Shown piece by piece: positions 33,997 to 44,050 of a DNA stretch of 64,000 bases. A program made the translations under genes and the position numbers. The notes under the pieces were generated by a model. It saw only the letters and a program-made list of their open reading frames with translations, was not told where the DNA came from and searched no databases. The DNA is taken from NCBI GenBank assembly GCA_015055805.1, contig SVHN01000005.1:62001-126000 (forward strand). Direction: 5' to 3'. Each line of letters opens with the position of its first letter. The stretch's first letter is position 1. The DNA comes from Clostridiales bacterium. Lineage in GTDB: Bacteria > Bacillota > Clostridia > Christensenellales > Borkfalkiaceae.

Positions 33997-34895
33997 TAAA
34001 CTTTCTCCGTGCTTTTTATTATACCCTTTACTAATTTTGAAGCTAAATTTTGCGCCGACTTACTTGTGTTTGTCATCATAAAACACAACATAAACATAGG
34101 TGAGTTTTTTGCTTCATTCTTCAAAACTTTTGAATCAGGCGAAACATAAGAAAATATCGTTGAAAATCTAGATTTAACATATTTTAAAACCTCTTCAAAT
34201 TCAACTCTACTATAATGTTTTTCTCCAAACATATCCACTTGCACCGATTCTTCAAACAACTTGTTGTACCATTCATCTGTACCTAAAATCGCAGTTACTT
34301 TTTGTTTATTTGATTCGGTTATGTTTCTTTCTTTTTCAATCAATCTTACTAAAGATAATGGAAATAAATACCATAAATCCACACCACTACATTTAGATAT
34401 TGCTTCAAGAGTTTCCCATTTTAACTCTAAAGCATATGGGTCTAAAAACATTAGACATCTATCATACTTTGTAATTTTGCCGACAACTTCTAAAAGAGTT
34501 GTATTGCTATCCCCTTTTATAAAATTGACTTTAGATATCTTGTCTGGATAATTTTTTTTAATATTTTCTTTTAAAACTTCTATTCGATTAGAATCCAGCT
34601 CTAAAAAATAGTACTCATCAAAATTATATTTTAAAGACAAAAGAGCAGAGCCTTCTACTATAGTGGGCGTTTTTTCTTGTTCTTCTAATCCTACAAGTAA
34701 ATCTCCAACTTCATCAGTTTTTGTTTTCAATTCAGTTATTCCACTTCCTGCAAATCCATCAACATATATTTTCTTTACTTTTGTGTTTTTTAGGACTTGG
34801 GCATATGTTTTCAAATACTCTTCGATTATATGTAATTTTTGAATAGTCCACTCGCCACCAAAATGGCTACCTTTTTGTTTTGTTTGTTTTCCCAT
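33996..34895 (-). CDS. tcmP: Three-Cys-motif partner protein TcmP
   Basis: The 299-residue protein starts GGEWTIQKLHIIEEYLKTYA and has VDGFAGSG (a methyltransferase-like motif I), YYFLELDSNRIEVLKENIKK and CLMFLDPYALELKWETLEAI. These are hallmarks of the TcmP family, annotated as partner of a three-Cys-motif radical SAM protein, and that partner follows with a 1-bp overlap. A nucleotide- or SAM-binding Rossmann fold is evident. No substrate is known. The pair is typical of accessory, mobile gene sets. Confidence 0.85.
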   Translation of the reverse strand: MGKQTKQKGSHFGGEWTIQKLHIIEEYLKTYAQVLKNTKVKKIYVDGFAGSGITELKTKTDEVGDLLVGLEEQEKTPTIVEGSALLSLKYNFDEYYFLELDSNRIEVLKENIKKNYPDKISKVNFIKGDSNTTLLEVVGKITKYDRCLMFLDPYALELKWETLEAISKCSGVDLWYLFPLSLVRLIEKERNITESNKQKVTAILGTDEWYNKLFEESVQVDMFGEKHYSRVEFEEVLKYVKSRFSTIFSYVSPDSKVLKNEAKNSPMFMLCFMMTNTSKSAQNLASKLVKGIIKSTEKV

Positions 34896-34926
34896 CTATT
34901 CTCCTCTTAACATATATTTTCAATAA

Positions 34927-35391
34927 TTATACGTGCCTTTCATCAAAAATTTCAAAAGCAAATCTTTTAGCAGTTTGTAAATCTCTTACTCTTTCTCCGT
35001 TAAAAATCCAAAAATTTTCTCGTCGAAAAAACACTCCAAATGTACCCAAAACACTTTCTTTTATTGTAATATATTCGCCTTTATACTTTGCGGAATGTGT
35101 TTTCTTTACAAGATTATAACGCCAATCAATTTTTAGAAAGTTTTTTAGTCTGTTTATTTTGTTCCTAAAAACTCTCTCTCGTTGCTGTGGATTAACATAA
35201 TCGTTTAGCATTTTAGATGCACACTCACATCCCACACGTATCTCGCCATATTCGGGATGCGATAAAACATGAACAAAACGAATACCTTTTTTGTCACACA
35301 TTTCACATTGAATATAATCATCCTCGTAATCTTCTATGTATTCAAACATCCATCCCTTATGGGGGATTCCTTCTTTATCCCATCTTTCCAT
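34927..35391 (-). CDS. Small zinc-ribbon-like protein
   Basis: The 154-residue protein has a four-cysteine cluster IQCEMCDKKGIRFVHVLSHP...VGCECASKM at residues 27-60, a likely zinc-binding treble-clef or ribbon. A basic helical region (QQRERVFRNKINRLKNFLKI) and a beta-rich C-terminus follow. It is 31 bp upstream of tcmP in the same direction, so it may belong to that operon. Zinc plus basic residues suggest nucleic-acid binding. I do not recognise a named family. Confidence 0.6.
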   Translation of the reverse strand: MERWDKEGIPHKGWMFEYIEDYEDDYIQCEMCDKKGIRFVHVLSHPEYGEIRVGCECASKMLNDYVNPQQRERVFRNKINRLKNFLKIDWRYNLVKKTHSAKYKGEYITIKESVLGTFGVFFRRENFWIFNGERVRDLQTAKRFAFEIFDERHV

Positions 35392-35432
35392 AACTAAACT
35401 TCCTTATTTTACTAACTCTTCGACTAAAATAA

Positions 35433-35990
35433 TTATTCTTCCTTAAATGACAAGGCGTATTCACAGATGATATGAACAAAATCGTTAAAGAAATTAGAAG
35501 TCCCAACACCGTCTTTTTCAAAGAAGTAACGCCAATTTTCAAATGAATTTGCAATTACTTTCAAATTTTTATTTAATGCGTTTTCATCTTGATGTGCTTG
35601 TGTAAAAATCTTGGATTTAAGTACACTCTTGTGAGGCTCGGGTAAACCATTATAAAGAGTATCCAAATTATGAATTTGCTTAAACGTCTTATTTTCTTTA
35701 AAAGTTAAATATTTTAATGCCAATTCTACAGCAAGCGCGCCATTAACAATTTCAACAACTTTCAAATCTACATAATCATCTTGCATTCGCTTTTCATAAT
35801 ATTCATCCATAGCCTTTTCATCTTCAAATGGAATATAATTTTCTTTTTCTAAGCGGCAATAAATTTTATAAAAAGCAGCAGTTTCTAATAATATTCCTTT
35901 TGCAGTAATATTTGCAAGCGAACAGTTCGACATATCGCAATTAGATGTAGTATTTTTACAGTTTAACTTAAAATTTCTAAGCTTACTCAT
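35433..35990 (-). CDS. HEPN-like helical protein
   Basis: I place the start at MSKLRNFKLN (35990), behind AAGGAAG, giving 185 residues. A longer frame would start inside the end of the neighbouring surface-protein gene. The body is all-helical with AVELALKYLTF, FKQIHNLDTLYNGLP and FENWRYFFEK, resembling HEPN-type proteins common in toxin-antitoxin and abortive infection systems. A clear RxxxxH RNase motif is not visible, so activity is uncertain. It sits in the accessory island next to the TcmP set, running in the same direction. Confidence 0.5.
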   Translation of the reverse strand: MSKLRNFKLNCKNTTSNCDMSNCSLANITAKGILLETAAFYKIYCRLEKENYIPFEDEKAMDEYYEKRMQDDYVDLKVVEIVNGALAVELALKYLTFKENKTFKQIHNLDTLYNGLPEPHKSVLKSKIFTQAHQDENALNKNLKVIANSFENWRYFFEKDGVGTSNFFNDFVHIICEYALSFKEE

Positions 35991-36021
35991 ATTTATTTTA
36001 CTGCTTCCTTGACATGGTGGA

Positions 36022-39000
36022 TCATTCCCAGTACAACTTAGGGTACTCATTTTCTGTGAAAATCCAGATGTTAGAATCATCTAACCACAAGTTTAATTCA
36101 CTTATAAATTCATAATACCCTAAAGTTATTTTAAGCCATTCTTTTTCTTTTAAAACGTCGCTATTTATAGCGGTTCCTGTCTTTTCAGTGTTAGATGGCA
36201 TATTCATTGAATCACAATAAAAGCAATTTTTAATTGATAGAGAGTCAGTCACATTAGCAATAGTATATGAATTACCAAAATGAATATCGATAGGATTACC
36301 AATTGTGGCCTCCACAAAACAATTTTTTATTGACCCTTGTGTCCCATAATTGTAAGTAATACCATATTGATAATAACCGTTTTCAATTTTTCCAGTAAAG
36401 AAGCAATTTTCGATTGTCGCATGCGTACCCGATATAGAAGAACCATTCGTGGCTCAAATACCAGCCAAGATATCTTTTTGCGCAGTATTTGCAATCGCTT
36501 TTAATATCATATCACTATGACAATTTTTAATTAATCCTTCATTATAGCCAACAATTCCGCCAGCCGTTGCTTCATCACCATCTAAAACACCTGAAGAATA
36601 ACAATTAGAAATTAAGCCAGTTATGTCGTTGTTATATGCGATAGTGCCCCAATTACCGCCATGTGTGTTAATATTTGCGCTTATAGAACAATTATGTATC
36701 GTTCCATAGTTAAAAACAGTTAAAACTGCAAAATAAGCAGACCCGCCGCCACCCAACGATATTGTTGCATTTTGTATATTTAAATTTTCTATTTTACCTC
36801 TATTGTTAAGAATAAGTGCTAGTTGCTTCCAATTACTCATTAGAACAATATCATTAGAATTAAAAGTCAATCCAATTATGCTATAACCATTGCCATCTAA
36901 AATACCATTAAATTCAGAAATAGGAGACCAATCAAAACTTGATAAATCGATATCTTTCGTTAAGTAATAGTATCCAGAAGGATTATTTTGAATAGCTTGT
37001 AATTCTTGAGCAGTTGATATTGCTATAAAAGATGAACTTTTTACCCAACTTGCAGCAAAAGTTTTCTCTCCTATACTTCCAGAAGGAATAATCGTGTTTT
37101 TTTCTGCATTATTAGCACCAGTTGCAACCCATCCATTAAAGGTATAACCATCTTTTGTAGGATAGTTGAGCGTTATATCACTATCTTCGACGTTATAGGT
37201 AGCAGGATTTGTCAAGTAATTAGTTCCACCATTCAAAATATAGTTAATATTATAGTTAACCACATTCCATTTAGCGTATAAAGTTATATTATTTGGAATA
37301 TCCCAAGCAGTTATTGAATTCCCAAAATCATCCGTGATTTGTCTACCAGTTCCATTTACCCCTAAATACCAACCACCAAATAAGTAACCTTCTTTAGTAG
37401 TTATAGGCAAAGAGAACGAATTATCGAATATTACGTCTAGAGTGTTATCTAATAAACTTGTTCCACCATTAACATCCATTGTAACAGTGTAAGTGTTTGC
37501 TTTCCATTTTGCCGTATAAGATATAGGAGCATTCGGCATTATGAACGAATATTCCGCCAAAGAAGAAATAAGCGTTGTTCCATTATACCACCCCACAAAA
37601 GAATAACCTGTATTCGGTTGAGCAATTATATTAACATTGCTGTCGTATTCTTTTAATCCAAATCCTTGAACAAAACCGCCGACATCAATATTTTCGCTTA
37701 AAGAAACTTGGTATTCATTGATTTTGTAATGTGCATAAAGAGTGGTAGCGTTTGCGATATCCCAATTCTTAACGCTTACTCCTTCGTTATTGGTATATTT
37801 ATTGTTATTAATATCAAACCAACCTAAAAACACGGCTTCAGTGCGAGTAGGAACAGGCAAAACAAAGCTTTCACCAAAGGTAAGTTCTTTTGAACTTTGG
37901 GAAATAGCATTGCCACCGTTTACATCCAAGGCAATATTATACTTATTAGCCGTCCATTTTGCGATATATTCCTGTCCTTCGCAACCAATAGTAACTGTTA
38001 AGGTTTGTGATTTTGAAATTAAAATATTATCTTTGGAATACCAACCGTCCCAAGCATACCCTATGTTGGTAAGAGCAGTAAGTGTTTGAACTGTACCATA
38101 ATCAAACGAACCTATACCGCTAACACTACCTGCATTTTGCAAGTTCTTTGTAGTAGTTATAGTATATTGATTTACAGTCCATTGTGCGTATAAATCAAAA
38201 TCATTTTCACTAACTTGAAAATTGTTAAAGGTTTGACCAACGGAATAAGCCGTACCGCTACCATCAGCTTTTGTATTCCAACCACTTAAGGTATAACCTT
38301 CTTTACTGAACTCATTGCCTGTCTTGAAAGTAATTTCATCGTCGTATGTAATATTTTGTGTTAAAATATTTTCCGTTCCATTGTTCGCGTAATAGGTTAA
38401 AGTAAGATTTTTGGCAATCCACGTTGCGTTAATAGTTATATTTCTAGTAATAGGTTGCGTAAAGTCAAAATCCCACGAATTAAAAATATAACCTTCCCTA
38501 ATAGGCTCTTGGTATGTGGCAAAATCATCTTCCATTACAATTTCATTCGCTATGGTTTCACCGCCATTGGTATTGAATGTTACCACATACAAAGGCTTTC
38601 TACGAATAATAACTTGATATGTTTTTTATTACCAGCGGAGTTTTCAACAACAATATAGAAAGTATTGTCGCCCGTCTGTAAATCTACTGTTTGCGAATTG
38701 ATGGCGTATATACCATTTAAGTCGTAATATACATTCCACTTGTTCGTAATAGGGACTTCAATTGAATCACTAAAAGAAAATTGCTCTATCGCATTATCTA
38801 CCGTACAAGAAACAACAGAATTTTGCTTATCAACGTAAAATTTGTCCGTACTAATTATTTCAGGTTTTCTTGGAATAAAGAAATAACACAACAAAGATGT
38901 TGCCAAAACGAAAAATAACGAGCAAGAAATTATCAATGAAAATAAAAGTTTTCTCGGCTTGTTTTTTTTACCTTTTATCGATGGAATAGGCGTAGATTCT

Positions 39001-39242
39001 GTCAAATTGTCAACATTTTCAACTTGTGGCACTTCGCTTGGTGGATTCAGTAACTCATCTAATGTGATACCAAATACACGAGCAAGTTTATCCAAAGATT
39101 CAATATCGGGAATACCGTTTCCACATTCCCATTTACTAATAGTTTTGTTGGAAACGTTCAGCTTGTCCGCTAAATCTTTTTGGGACATATTACGTTTCTT
39201 TCGTTGCTCCGCTATTATTTTTCCAATGTTCTTAATATTCAT
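36022..39242 (-). pseudogene. XRE-TM-InlB-repeat-GLUG surface protein, broken twice
   Basis: Once about 1070 residues: XRE HTH (1-60, MSQKDLADKLNVSNKTISKW), one membrane segment (about 100-125), then many InlB/Listeria-Bacteroides repeats (VTFNTNGG, KEGYLFGGWY, ITLYAKW), GLUG-like repeats (GGIVGYNEGLIKNCHS) and the family-typical C-terminus YPKLYWE. Two lesions interrupt it. One A is missing from a poly-A run near 38618, where the other frame continues as YQVIIRRKPLYVVTF. An in-frame TGA lies at 36451-36453, after which the same frame continues to 36022. A membrane-tethered DNA-binding protein with an adhesin-like exterior is an odd family in itself. Confidence 0.8.
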
Positions 39243-39303
39243 ATTGTACCAACCTTTTAAGAATCTACCTATATTATAACATTACCCACTGTAGAATGGT
39301 GTG

Positions 39304-39332
39304 TAGAATCTATCTATGAATTAACGATTCTA
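39304..39332. promoter_or_regulatory. Inverted repeat upstream of the XRE gene
   Basis: TAGAATC (39304-39310) and GATTCTA (39326-39332) form a perfect 7-bp dyad. TGTAGAAT occurs again at 39290. A TATAAT box lies closer to the XRE start. An autoregulatory operator is possible. Confidence 0.35.
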
Positions 39333-39506
39333 TCTTAATTTTAGAGAAAATAAAAAATATGCATAAATTTATATTTATTTTCTTGATAATTTCAATCATT
39401 TTTGTCCATTTATATTTTATGATTAAACTACCCCAAGATAATTTTTTGTTAATATATTTTATCACAGCAAATATGACAACTTTGGTCATATTAAAGTTAG
39501 TTTTCC

Positions 39507-40703
39507 TTAATCTTTAAGCAACCATAAGGCAAGGTCGCAAATCTTTATCCCCTCGTAAGAGTAGTCATCGTGTTTTGTATTTGCAATAATCATTTTTGGA
39601 TGAGCGTCTGCAATTTTAAGTAGTGGTTCGTATTCTCTTTTAAAGGTTTCGGGATTATCGATATTATCGCTAACTTGAATATAAATTTGTTCACTACCAC
39701 GTTTTGCAACAAAATCAACTTCTTTTTGATAAAGCTTACCAACGTAAATTTCATAACCACGACGCATAAGTTCTATACAAACAATATTTTCGTAAATTCT
39801 GCCGTAGTCCATATTCCTACTACCAAGTAAGGCATATCTAAAACCAACGTCGCTTAAATAATACTTGTCCGACGTGTCAAGATATTTTTTGCCTTTAATA
39901 TCATAACGCTTAACGTCATAAAACATAAAAGCGTTGCACAAATATTTAACGTATTTACCGATAGTAACGTGATTAGTTGTTATCTTATTAGAGGTGAGTG
40001 TGTCGCTTACTTTGTTTGGCGAGGTCAAATTACTTATATTATCCATCAAATATTCTGAAAGATGGTCTAAAACGCATGTGTCAGGCAAGTTGTATTTACT
40101 AACCAAATCTCTATTAACGATGGTGTTGTAAACTTCGCTTATATACTTAATCCTATCTTGCTCGTTCTTATAAGCGTAAGAACCTGCAAGTCCACCTTTT
40201 ATCGTGTATTGCTTAAATAACTCGTCTATACTACTTTCGTTTTCGTGGTAAAGAACGTATTCTTTAAAGCTAAACGGAAACACATGTATCTCTATATATC
40301 TACCTGTAAATAAAGTAGCCAAATCGTTACTTAAAAGAAAAGCGTTAGAACCCGTTATATAAATATCGTATTTACCACTTGTATATAAGCTGTTAATTGC
40401 AACTTCAAACCTATCACAGAGCTGAACTTCATCAATAAAAAGATAATTATTTTTACCTTTTTGATAATTAGCTTCCACATAGTCGTTTAGTTTGTGATAT
40501 TCCTTTAATTCTTCAAATTTTATATTGAAAAAATCTATAAATATAATATTTGCCGAACTATCGTTTTCCTCTAAATAGTCAATATAAGACTCCATTAATT
40601 TAGACTTGCCTGAACGCCTAATTCCTGTAATAATTTTTATATCAGGCGTTCCTTTAAGATTAATTAACCTTTGCAAGTAATTCGTTCTTTCAATGATTTT
40701 CAT
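39507..40703 (-). CDS. AAA ATPase with DUF4143 domain
   Basis: The 398-residue protein has a Walker A motif [15 protein letters not shown] and Walker [10 protein letters not shown]. The sensor segment [14 protein letters not shown] follows, and then the DUF4143 C-terminal region ([39 protein letters not shown]), which carries a PD-(D/E)XK-like core. Such proteins are common and scattered in Bacteroidota and Bacillota genomes; their function is not settled. It has its own consensus promoter with an overlapping 9-bp dyad. It is divergent from the sigma-like gene and shares the AAATTGTCA motif with it. Confidence 0.9.
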   Translation of the reverse strand: MKIIERTNYLQRLINLKGTPDIKIITGIRRSGKSKLMESYIDYLEENDSSANIIFIDFFNIKFEELKEYHKLNDYVEANYQKGKNNYLFIDEVQLCDRFEVAINSLYTSGKYDIYITGSNAFLLSNDLATLFTGRYIEIHVFPFSFKEYVLYHENESSIDELFKQYTIKGGLAGSYAYKNEQDRIKYISEVYNTIVNRDLVSKYNLPDTCVLDHLSEYLMDNISNLTSPNKVSDTLTSNKITTNHVTIGKYVKYLCNAFMFYDVKRYDIKGKKYLDTSDKYYLSDVGFRYALLGSRNMDYGRIYENIVCIELMRRGYEIYVGKLYQKEVDFVAKRGSEQIYIQVSDNIDNPETFKREYEPLLKIADAHPKMIIANTKHDDYSYEGIKICDLALWLLKD

Positions 40704-40756
40704 TTTTGCCCTCGCTTTCGAAACTTGAAAAATTTTTATTTATCGAAATCGATACT

Positions 40757-40801
40757 ATTATATACTTTTATCCTTAAATTGTCAATAACTTATGACAATT
40801 T
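40757..40801 (-). promoter_or_regulatory. ATPase promoter with AAATTGTCA dyad operator
   Basis: On the minus strand TTGACA (40780-40785), 17 bp, TATAAT (40757-40762). A 9-bp inverted repeat AAATTGTCA/TGACAATTT (40777-40785 and 40793-40801) covers the -35 box. The same motif recurs at 40959-40973. Confidence 0.7.
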
Positions 40802-40958
40802 TTAAACTGTTCTGATAATTTTTATGACAAAGTTTTCACTCTATCCTACACATTTTCTTGCACGATAACTTGCATAGGCGTGCCAATAGAGTTATAAATT
40901 AATTTTAAGACGCAATAAAGACAAATTTCTTATTTTTTATATAATATTATACAATATA

Positions 40959-40973
40959 TGACACAAATTGTCA
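40959..40973 (+). promoter_or_regulatory. Second AAATTGTCA operator copy
   Basis: TGACACAAATTGTCA contains the dyad TGACA/TGTCA and a copy of AAATTGTCA. It lies just downstream of a TATAAT box and 38 bp before the sigma-like gene. Both divergent genes may therefore answer to one regulator. Nothing else notable is visible between 40802 and 41011. Confidence 0.5.
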
Positions 40974-41011
40974 TATTTACTATGTTATACTCAAAGAAAA
41001 AGGAGAAAAGT

Positions 41012-42136
41012 ATGAAAGTTAATCGTGCGTATAAGTTGAATAAAGAGAAGCAACCTGCCGAAGAAAACGGCAAGTTTCTTTACTACTTTTATAACAACCA
41101 CAAGTTAGATTCTATTGCCGTTGATGAAGAGCAATGGGAAAAGCTAGTTGAACTAGATACCGAAATGTATAACGGAAATCGTAGGCATAAAGACCACTCG
41201 GTTAAACTTACCGATAACGTTAAGCCTGCCGTTGGTGCGGATAACGGCTTTTTACATAGTAAAAAATTTGACTCTGAAGATGACTTCTTGAGAAAGAAAG
41301 ATATTGAAAATCTTCTTCTTAGAGATTTTAGCGAACTTGACCGTGACATTTATGCCCTTTACGTAGATAAATTTACACAAAAAGAGATTGCTAAACAAGT
41401 AGGCTTATCGCAAGGCGAAGTTTCTAAACGTTTAACTGAAATATTCTCTGCCATAGAAACAGATGACTTAAAAGTTCAAACGCAAGACGATGATGAGATT
41501 TACGCTATTAAGCAATGGCGCAAATTTAAAAACAAAGGCGTTACCGATGGCGATGAAGATATTTTGTGGGACGTTTTTCGTGTAGAAATGCCGTTACAAC
41601 TACAAGAATATATTTGTTCTTGGTTTTACAGTTACAAAGAATATTGCTACTTTGCAATTAAATATCTTGTTAAGAAGGTTTGGGAAAAGTATGATGAGCT
41701 AGAACTTGGCAACCGCTTAAACGAACTACCACGTCAAGTACGTGAGTGGTTTTACGAATATTACGAATACGAGCCACCGTGTTTTCAATGGTTGTTTATT
41801 GTTTTCTTTGAACGCATTGAAGAGATGAAAAAGCAAAATCAACCACGCCCTACTGACGTAAACTTTCAAAAACTTTTAGATAAGTATAATGAGATAGTTA
41901 CGCGTTTAGAGTGCACGGCGGAAGAGTTTTACAAAGAACGTATCGCAAAACCTTACGTTGAAAAACGTAATAAACGCTATCAAAAATATCTTGACGAAAA
42001 CTACGTTTTGGTTGTTGATGAAAACGATACACGCCCTATAAAAGAACAACTTACATCCTTTATGGAGCATTGTAAAAAACTCGATAAAAAGTATAAAAAT
42101 AAAGTTGTTACAAAAAATTTAAAAATTTCGGAATAA
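41012..42136 (+). CDS. Sigma-70 region 4-like protein of mobile elements
   Basis: The protein has 374 residues from ATG 41012 (AAGGAGAAAAGT). A sigma region 4-type HTH lies at about 105-150 (LLRDFSELDRDIYALYVDKF, TQKEIAKQVGLSQGEVSKRL). The long C-terminal helical region is unassigned. Proteins starting KVNRAYK(L/F) with this layout are common regulators on Bacillota conjugative and mobilizable elements. Two terminators and a truncated MobV relaxase follow, so this is the regulatory part of a decayed mobile element. Confidence 0.75.
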   Translation: MKVNRAYKLNKEKQPAEENGKFLYYFYNNHKLDSIAVDEEQWEKLVELDTEMYNGNRRHKDHSVKLTDNVKPAVGADNGFLHSKKFDSEDDFLRKKDIENLLLRDFSELDRDIYALYVDKFTQKEIAKQVGLSQGEVSKRLTEIFSAIETDDLKVQTQDDDEIYAIKQWRKFKNKGVTDGDEDILWDVFRVEMPLQLQEYICSWFYSYKEYCYFAIKYLVKKVWEKYDELELGNRLNELPRQVREWFYEYYEYEPPCFQWLFIVFFERIEEMKKQNQPRPTDVNFQKLLDKYNEIVTRLECTAEEFYKERIAKPYVEKRNKRYQKYLDENYVLVVDENDTRPIKEQLTSFMEHCKKLDKKYKNKVVTKNLKISE

Positions 42137-42186
42137 TTTCGGCGTTTTAATCGCTTGATATATGGAGGGGTAATTTAGCCAACCTT

Positions 42187-42247
42187 GGAGCATCAATTTA
42201 GGTGCTCCTTTTTAATTTGCGCAGGTAATGAAACCTGCGCTTTTTTA
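42187..42247 (+). terminator. Tandem terminators
   Basis: Two hairpins, GGAGCA..TGCTCC with TTTTT and GCGCAGGT..ACCTGCGC with TTTTTT, lie in series behind the sigma-like gene. Confidence 0.75.
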
Positions 42248-42400
42248 TTTCCTAATGAACGGGATTTTAAGTTGGAAATCAGCCCTCGGCAGAGCGAACG
42301 GGATACAAAAACGAAGTTTGTATCTTAGTGAGATATGGCTATGCAATAGCCGTGTCAAAAAAACTAAACGCTCAATAAAAACTGACAACGGTCAAAGGAG
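42248..42400. other. Possible relic transfer-origin region
   Basis: Upstream of the MobV fragment lie small hairpins GATACAAA/TTTGTATC and GGCTAT/ATAGCC. MobV-type elements have their nick site just before the relaxase gene. I see no exact known oriT core, so this is only positional evidence. Confidence 0.3.
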
Positions 42401-42613
42401 GTGAAAATTATTAGTTATCAGGTTATAAGAGTTCAAAAGTTTACAAAAAATTCGCTCGGGAAAATCGGTGCTGAAACCAAAAGAACATCAGGGAACAAGC
42501 GAAACCAAGACATAGACACAGAACGAACTCCGTTAAATTTGTATTTCAAAAAATCCACAAATGGTATGAACGCCGAATGGAAAAGTATCGTAGAAAAAAC
42601 AAACGCTACTTAA
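42401..42613 (+). pseudogene. Truncated MobV (Mob/Pre) relaxase
   Basis: About 70 codons encode ISYQVIRVQKFTKNSLGKIG and RNQDIDTERTPLNLYF, matching the N-terminus of MobV relaxases (xSYSIIRVQKF and NPDIDxxRSxxNY). The catalytic His region further on is absent, and the frame switches into unrelated sequence after about residue 55. AAAGGAGG lies just upstream. The expected initiator Met is replaced by ATT at 42410, so initiation would need the GTG at 42401. The gene is dead as a relaxase. Confidence 0.7.
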
Positions 42614-42663
42614 TTGAACTATTTAGTCATAAATGGTCAGTTGATGTGATTTTGAGTTTATAA
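42608..42663 (+). repeat. Right copy of the 56-bp direct repeat
   Basis: Partner of 27931-27986. Here the frame extends upstream (MEKYRRKNKRYLIELFS), overlapping the end of the MobV fragment in another frame. Confidence 0.6.
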
Positions 42664-42673
42664 ACAATACTCG

Positions 42674-43624
42674 TTATTTTCTTCTTTTGCCAAAAACAAT
42701 TAAAATCGAGCCGTCTTTTTCTTTTTTCGCATACCCCGTCACGTAAGAAGCATAATATCCAGAATCATCTTCCTCATAATTATCTGGATAGTCTGAAAGT
42801 TCATTTAAAGTTATTACTTCTTCCTTTTCTAAGCCATACCCACAATGATAATTAGAAATGTATAAATTGCAAATATCAATATCGTCTTCACCCTTTCCGC
42901 AAATACGCTTTTCTAAATCTTTTGTCGTTGGTGTTGTGTTTATAGTGTATATATTTGCTCTTCTTCCATCGTTATAACATTTAATAAATTTTAAACGAAT
43001 ATATCCGTTTTTTATTACCCTACAATATCCCTCTGAATTCCACGACAACTCCTTTTCAAAGTTTAAGTTGATATCTTTAATCTCGTTTTGATAGACGTAT
43101 ATTCCATCGCAATTTTCAAAATCCAAATGCAAAACTCTAACATCTTTTTTATTAACGTTTTTTAAATTTATAAAATGGCTATCTTTATCTGAAAATCCAA
43201 GTGACTGACATTCTAAAAAACTAAAAATTAAACAGTCTTCTTCTTTTTTTGCAACAATGTCCCCAATAATCATATCGCTCCAACTTAGTTCATTAAAAAA
43301 TCTAATGGCAAAAATTCCACCCTCTCCTACGCAACGATTTTCAATATAAGATTTTCTATCTTTTTTATACTCTTTTTGATTATATACCGAAGAATTGTCG
43401 TATTTTAATTTTTTATCAATTATTTTTAGTTTTAAAAATCCACGTTTGGCGACGGGGAAATAACAATTATTAAAATGGACAAGTTTGTCATATAGATTAA
43501 CCTCAATGTCTATAATTTCTTTCTTTGAAAGATTTATAAAATCGCCATTTAAGAATAATATTTGCGCATTTTCAACCTTGTTTAAGTCATATTCCTTTTT
43601 TTTGTGTGTGTATTCGTAATTCAT
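42674..43624 (-). CDS. Unknown protein of the tRNA-fMet island
   Basis: The protein has 316 residues from the ATG at 43624, preceded by GGAGGTTAATAAT; an ATG 13 codons earlier lacks such a site. It is rich in Asn, Lys, Tyr and beta-strand-like segments, without membrane helices or a signal peptide. Several asparagine-rich repeats of the type F-NC-F/Y are visible. I cannot assign a family. It is the cargo gene closest to the intact tRNA-fMet, and codon usage is AT-rich like the rest of the island. Confidence 0.55.
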   Translation of the reverse strand: MNYEYTHKKKEYDLNKVENAQILFLNGDFINLSKKEIIDIEVNLYDKLVHFNNCYFPVAKRGFLKLKIIDKKLKYDNSSVYNQKEYKKDRKSYIENRCVGEGGIFAIRFFNELSWSDMIIGDIVAKKEEDCLIFSFLECQSLGFSDKDSHFINLKNVNKKDVRVLHLDFENCDGIYVYQNEIKDINLNFEKELSWNSEGYCRVIKNGYIRLKFIKCYNDGRRANIYTINTTPTTKDLEKRICGKGEDDIDICNLYISNYHCGYGLEKEEVITLNELSDYPDNYEEDDSGYYASYVTGYAKKEKDGSILIVFGKRRK

Positions 43625-43830
43625 ATTATTAACCTCCATTGTATACCTTTTCGCATACAGCAATATTCGTTTGCTGTGCTATAATTTGAATATTATTTTT
43701 ATTATAAACCAATAAATATGACAGATGCGTGTCATGTTTAAAAAAATTTTTTAAAACTATTTCAAATCCCCTTCCTTCATGCTCTCAATAAAACAAAAAT
43801 GGATAGGCATTATACCTATCCGTTTTTATT

Positions 43831-43908
<78 letters not shown>

Positions 43909-44015
43909 ATTCGTATTTTTCAGCACTTTTCTCAAGTGCCTTACTATAATATAACATTAATTTTCTTTTGTCAACCGTTCTAAGTAAAAAATTTTAAATA
44001 ATATTTATTTATGAC

Positions 44016-44044
44016 TTGTATTTTCGACATTGTTTTGTTACAAT
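44016..44044 (+). promoter_or_regulatory. tilS promoter, probably leaderless transcript
   Basis: TTGTAT (44016-44021), 17-bp spacer, TACAAT (44039-44044). The expected start of transcription falls at the ATG (44051), and no ribosome-binding site precedes it. Confidence 0.5.
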
Positions 44045-44050
44045 ATTACT

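Noticed and set aside
35991-36080. Longer N-terminus for the HEPN-like protein
   Set aside because: The extra 30 codons overlap the end of the surface-protein gene in another frame and lack a ribosome site; the inner ATG has AAGGAAG upstream.
36451-36453. In-frame TGA as selenocysteine or a reassigned codon
   Set aside because: No SECIS-like hairpin is evident directly after it, the position is not a catalytic site, other genes use TGG for Trp and TGA as stop normally, and the same gene carries a frameshift.
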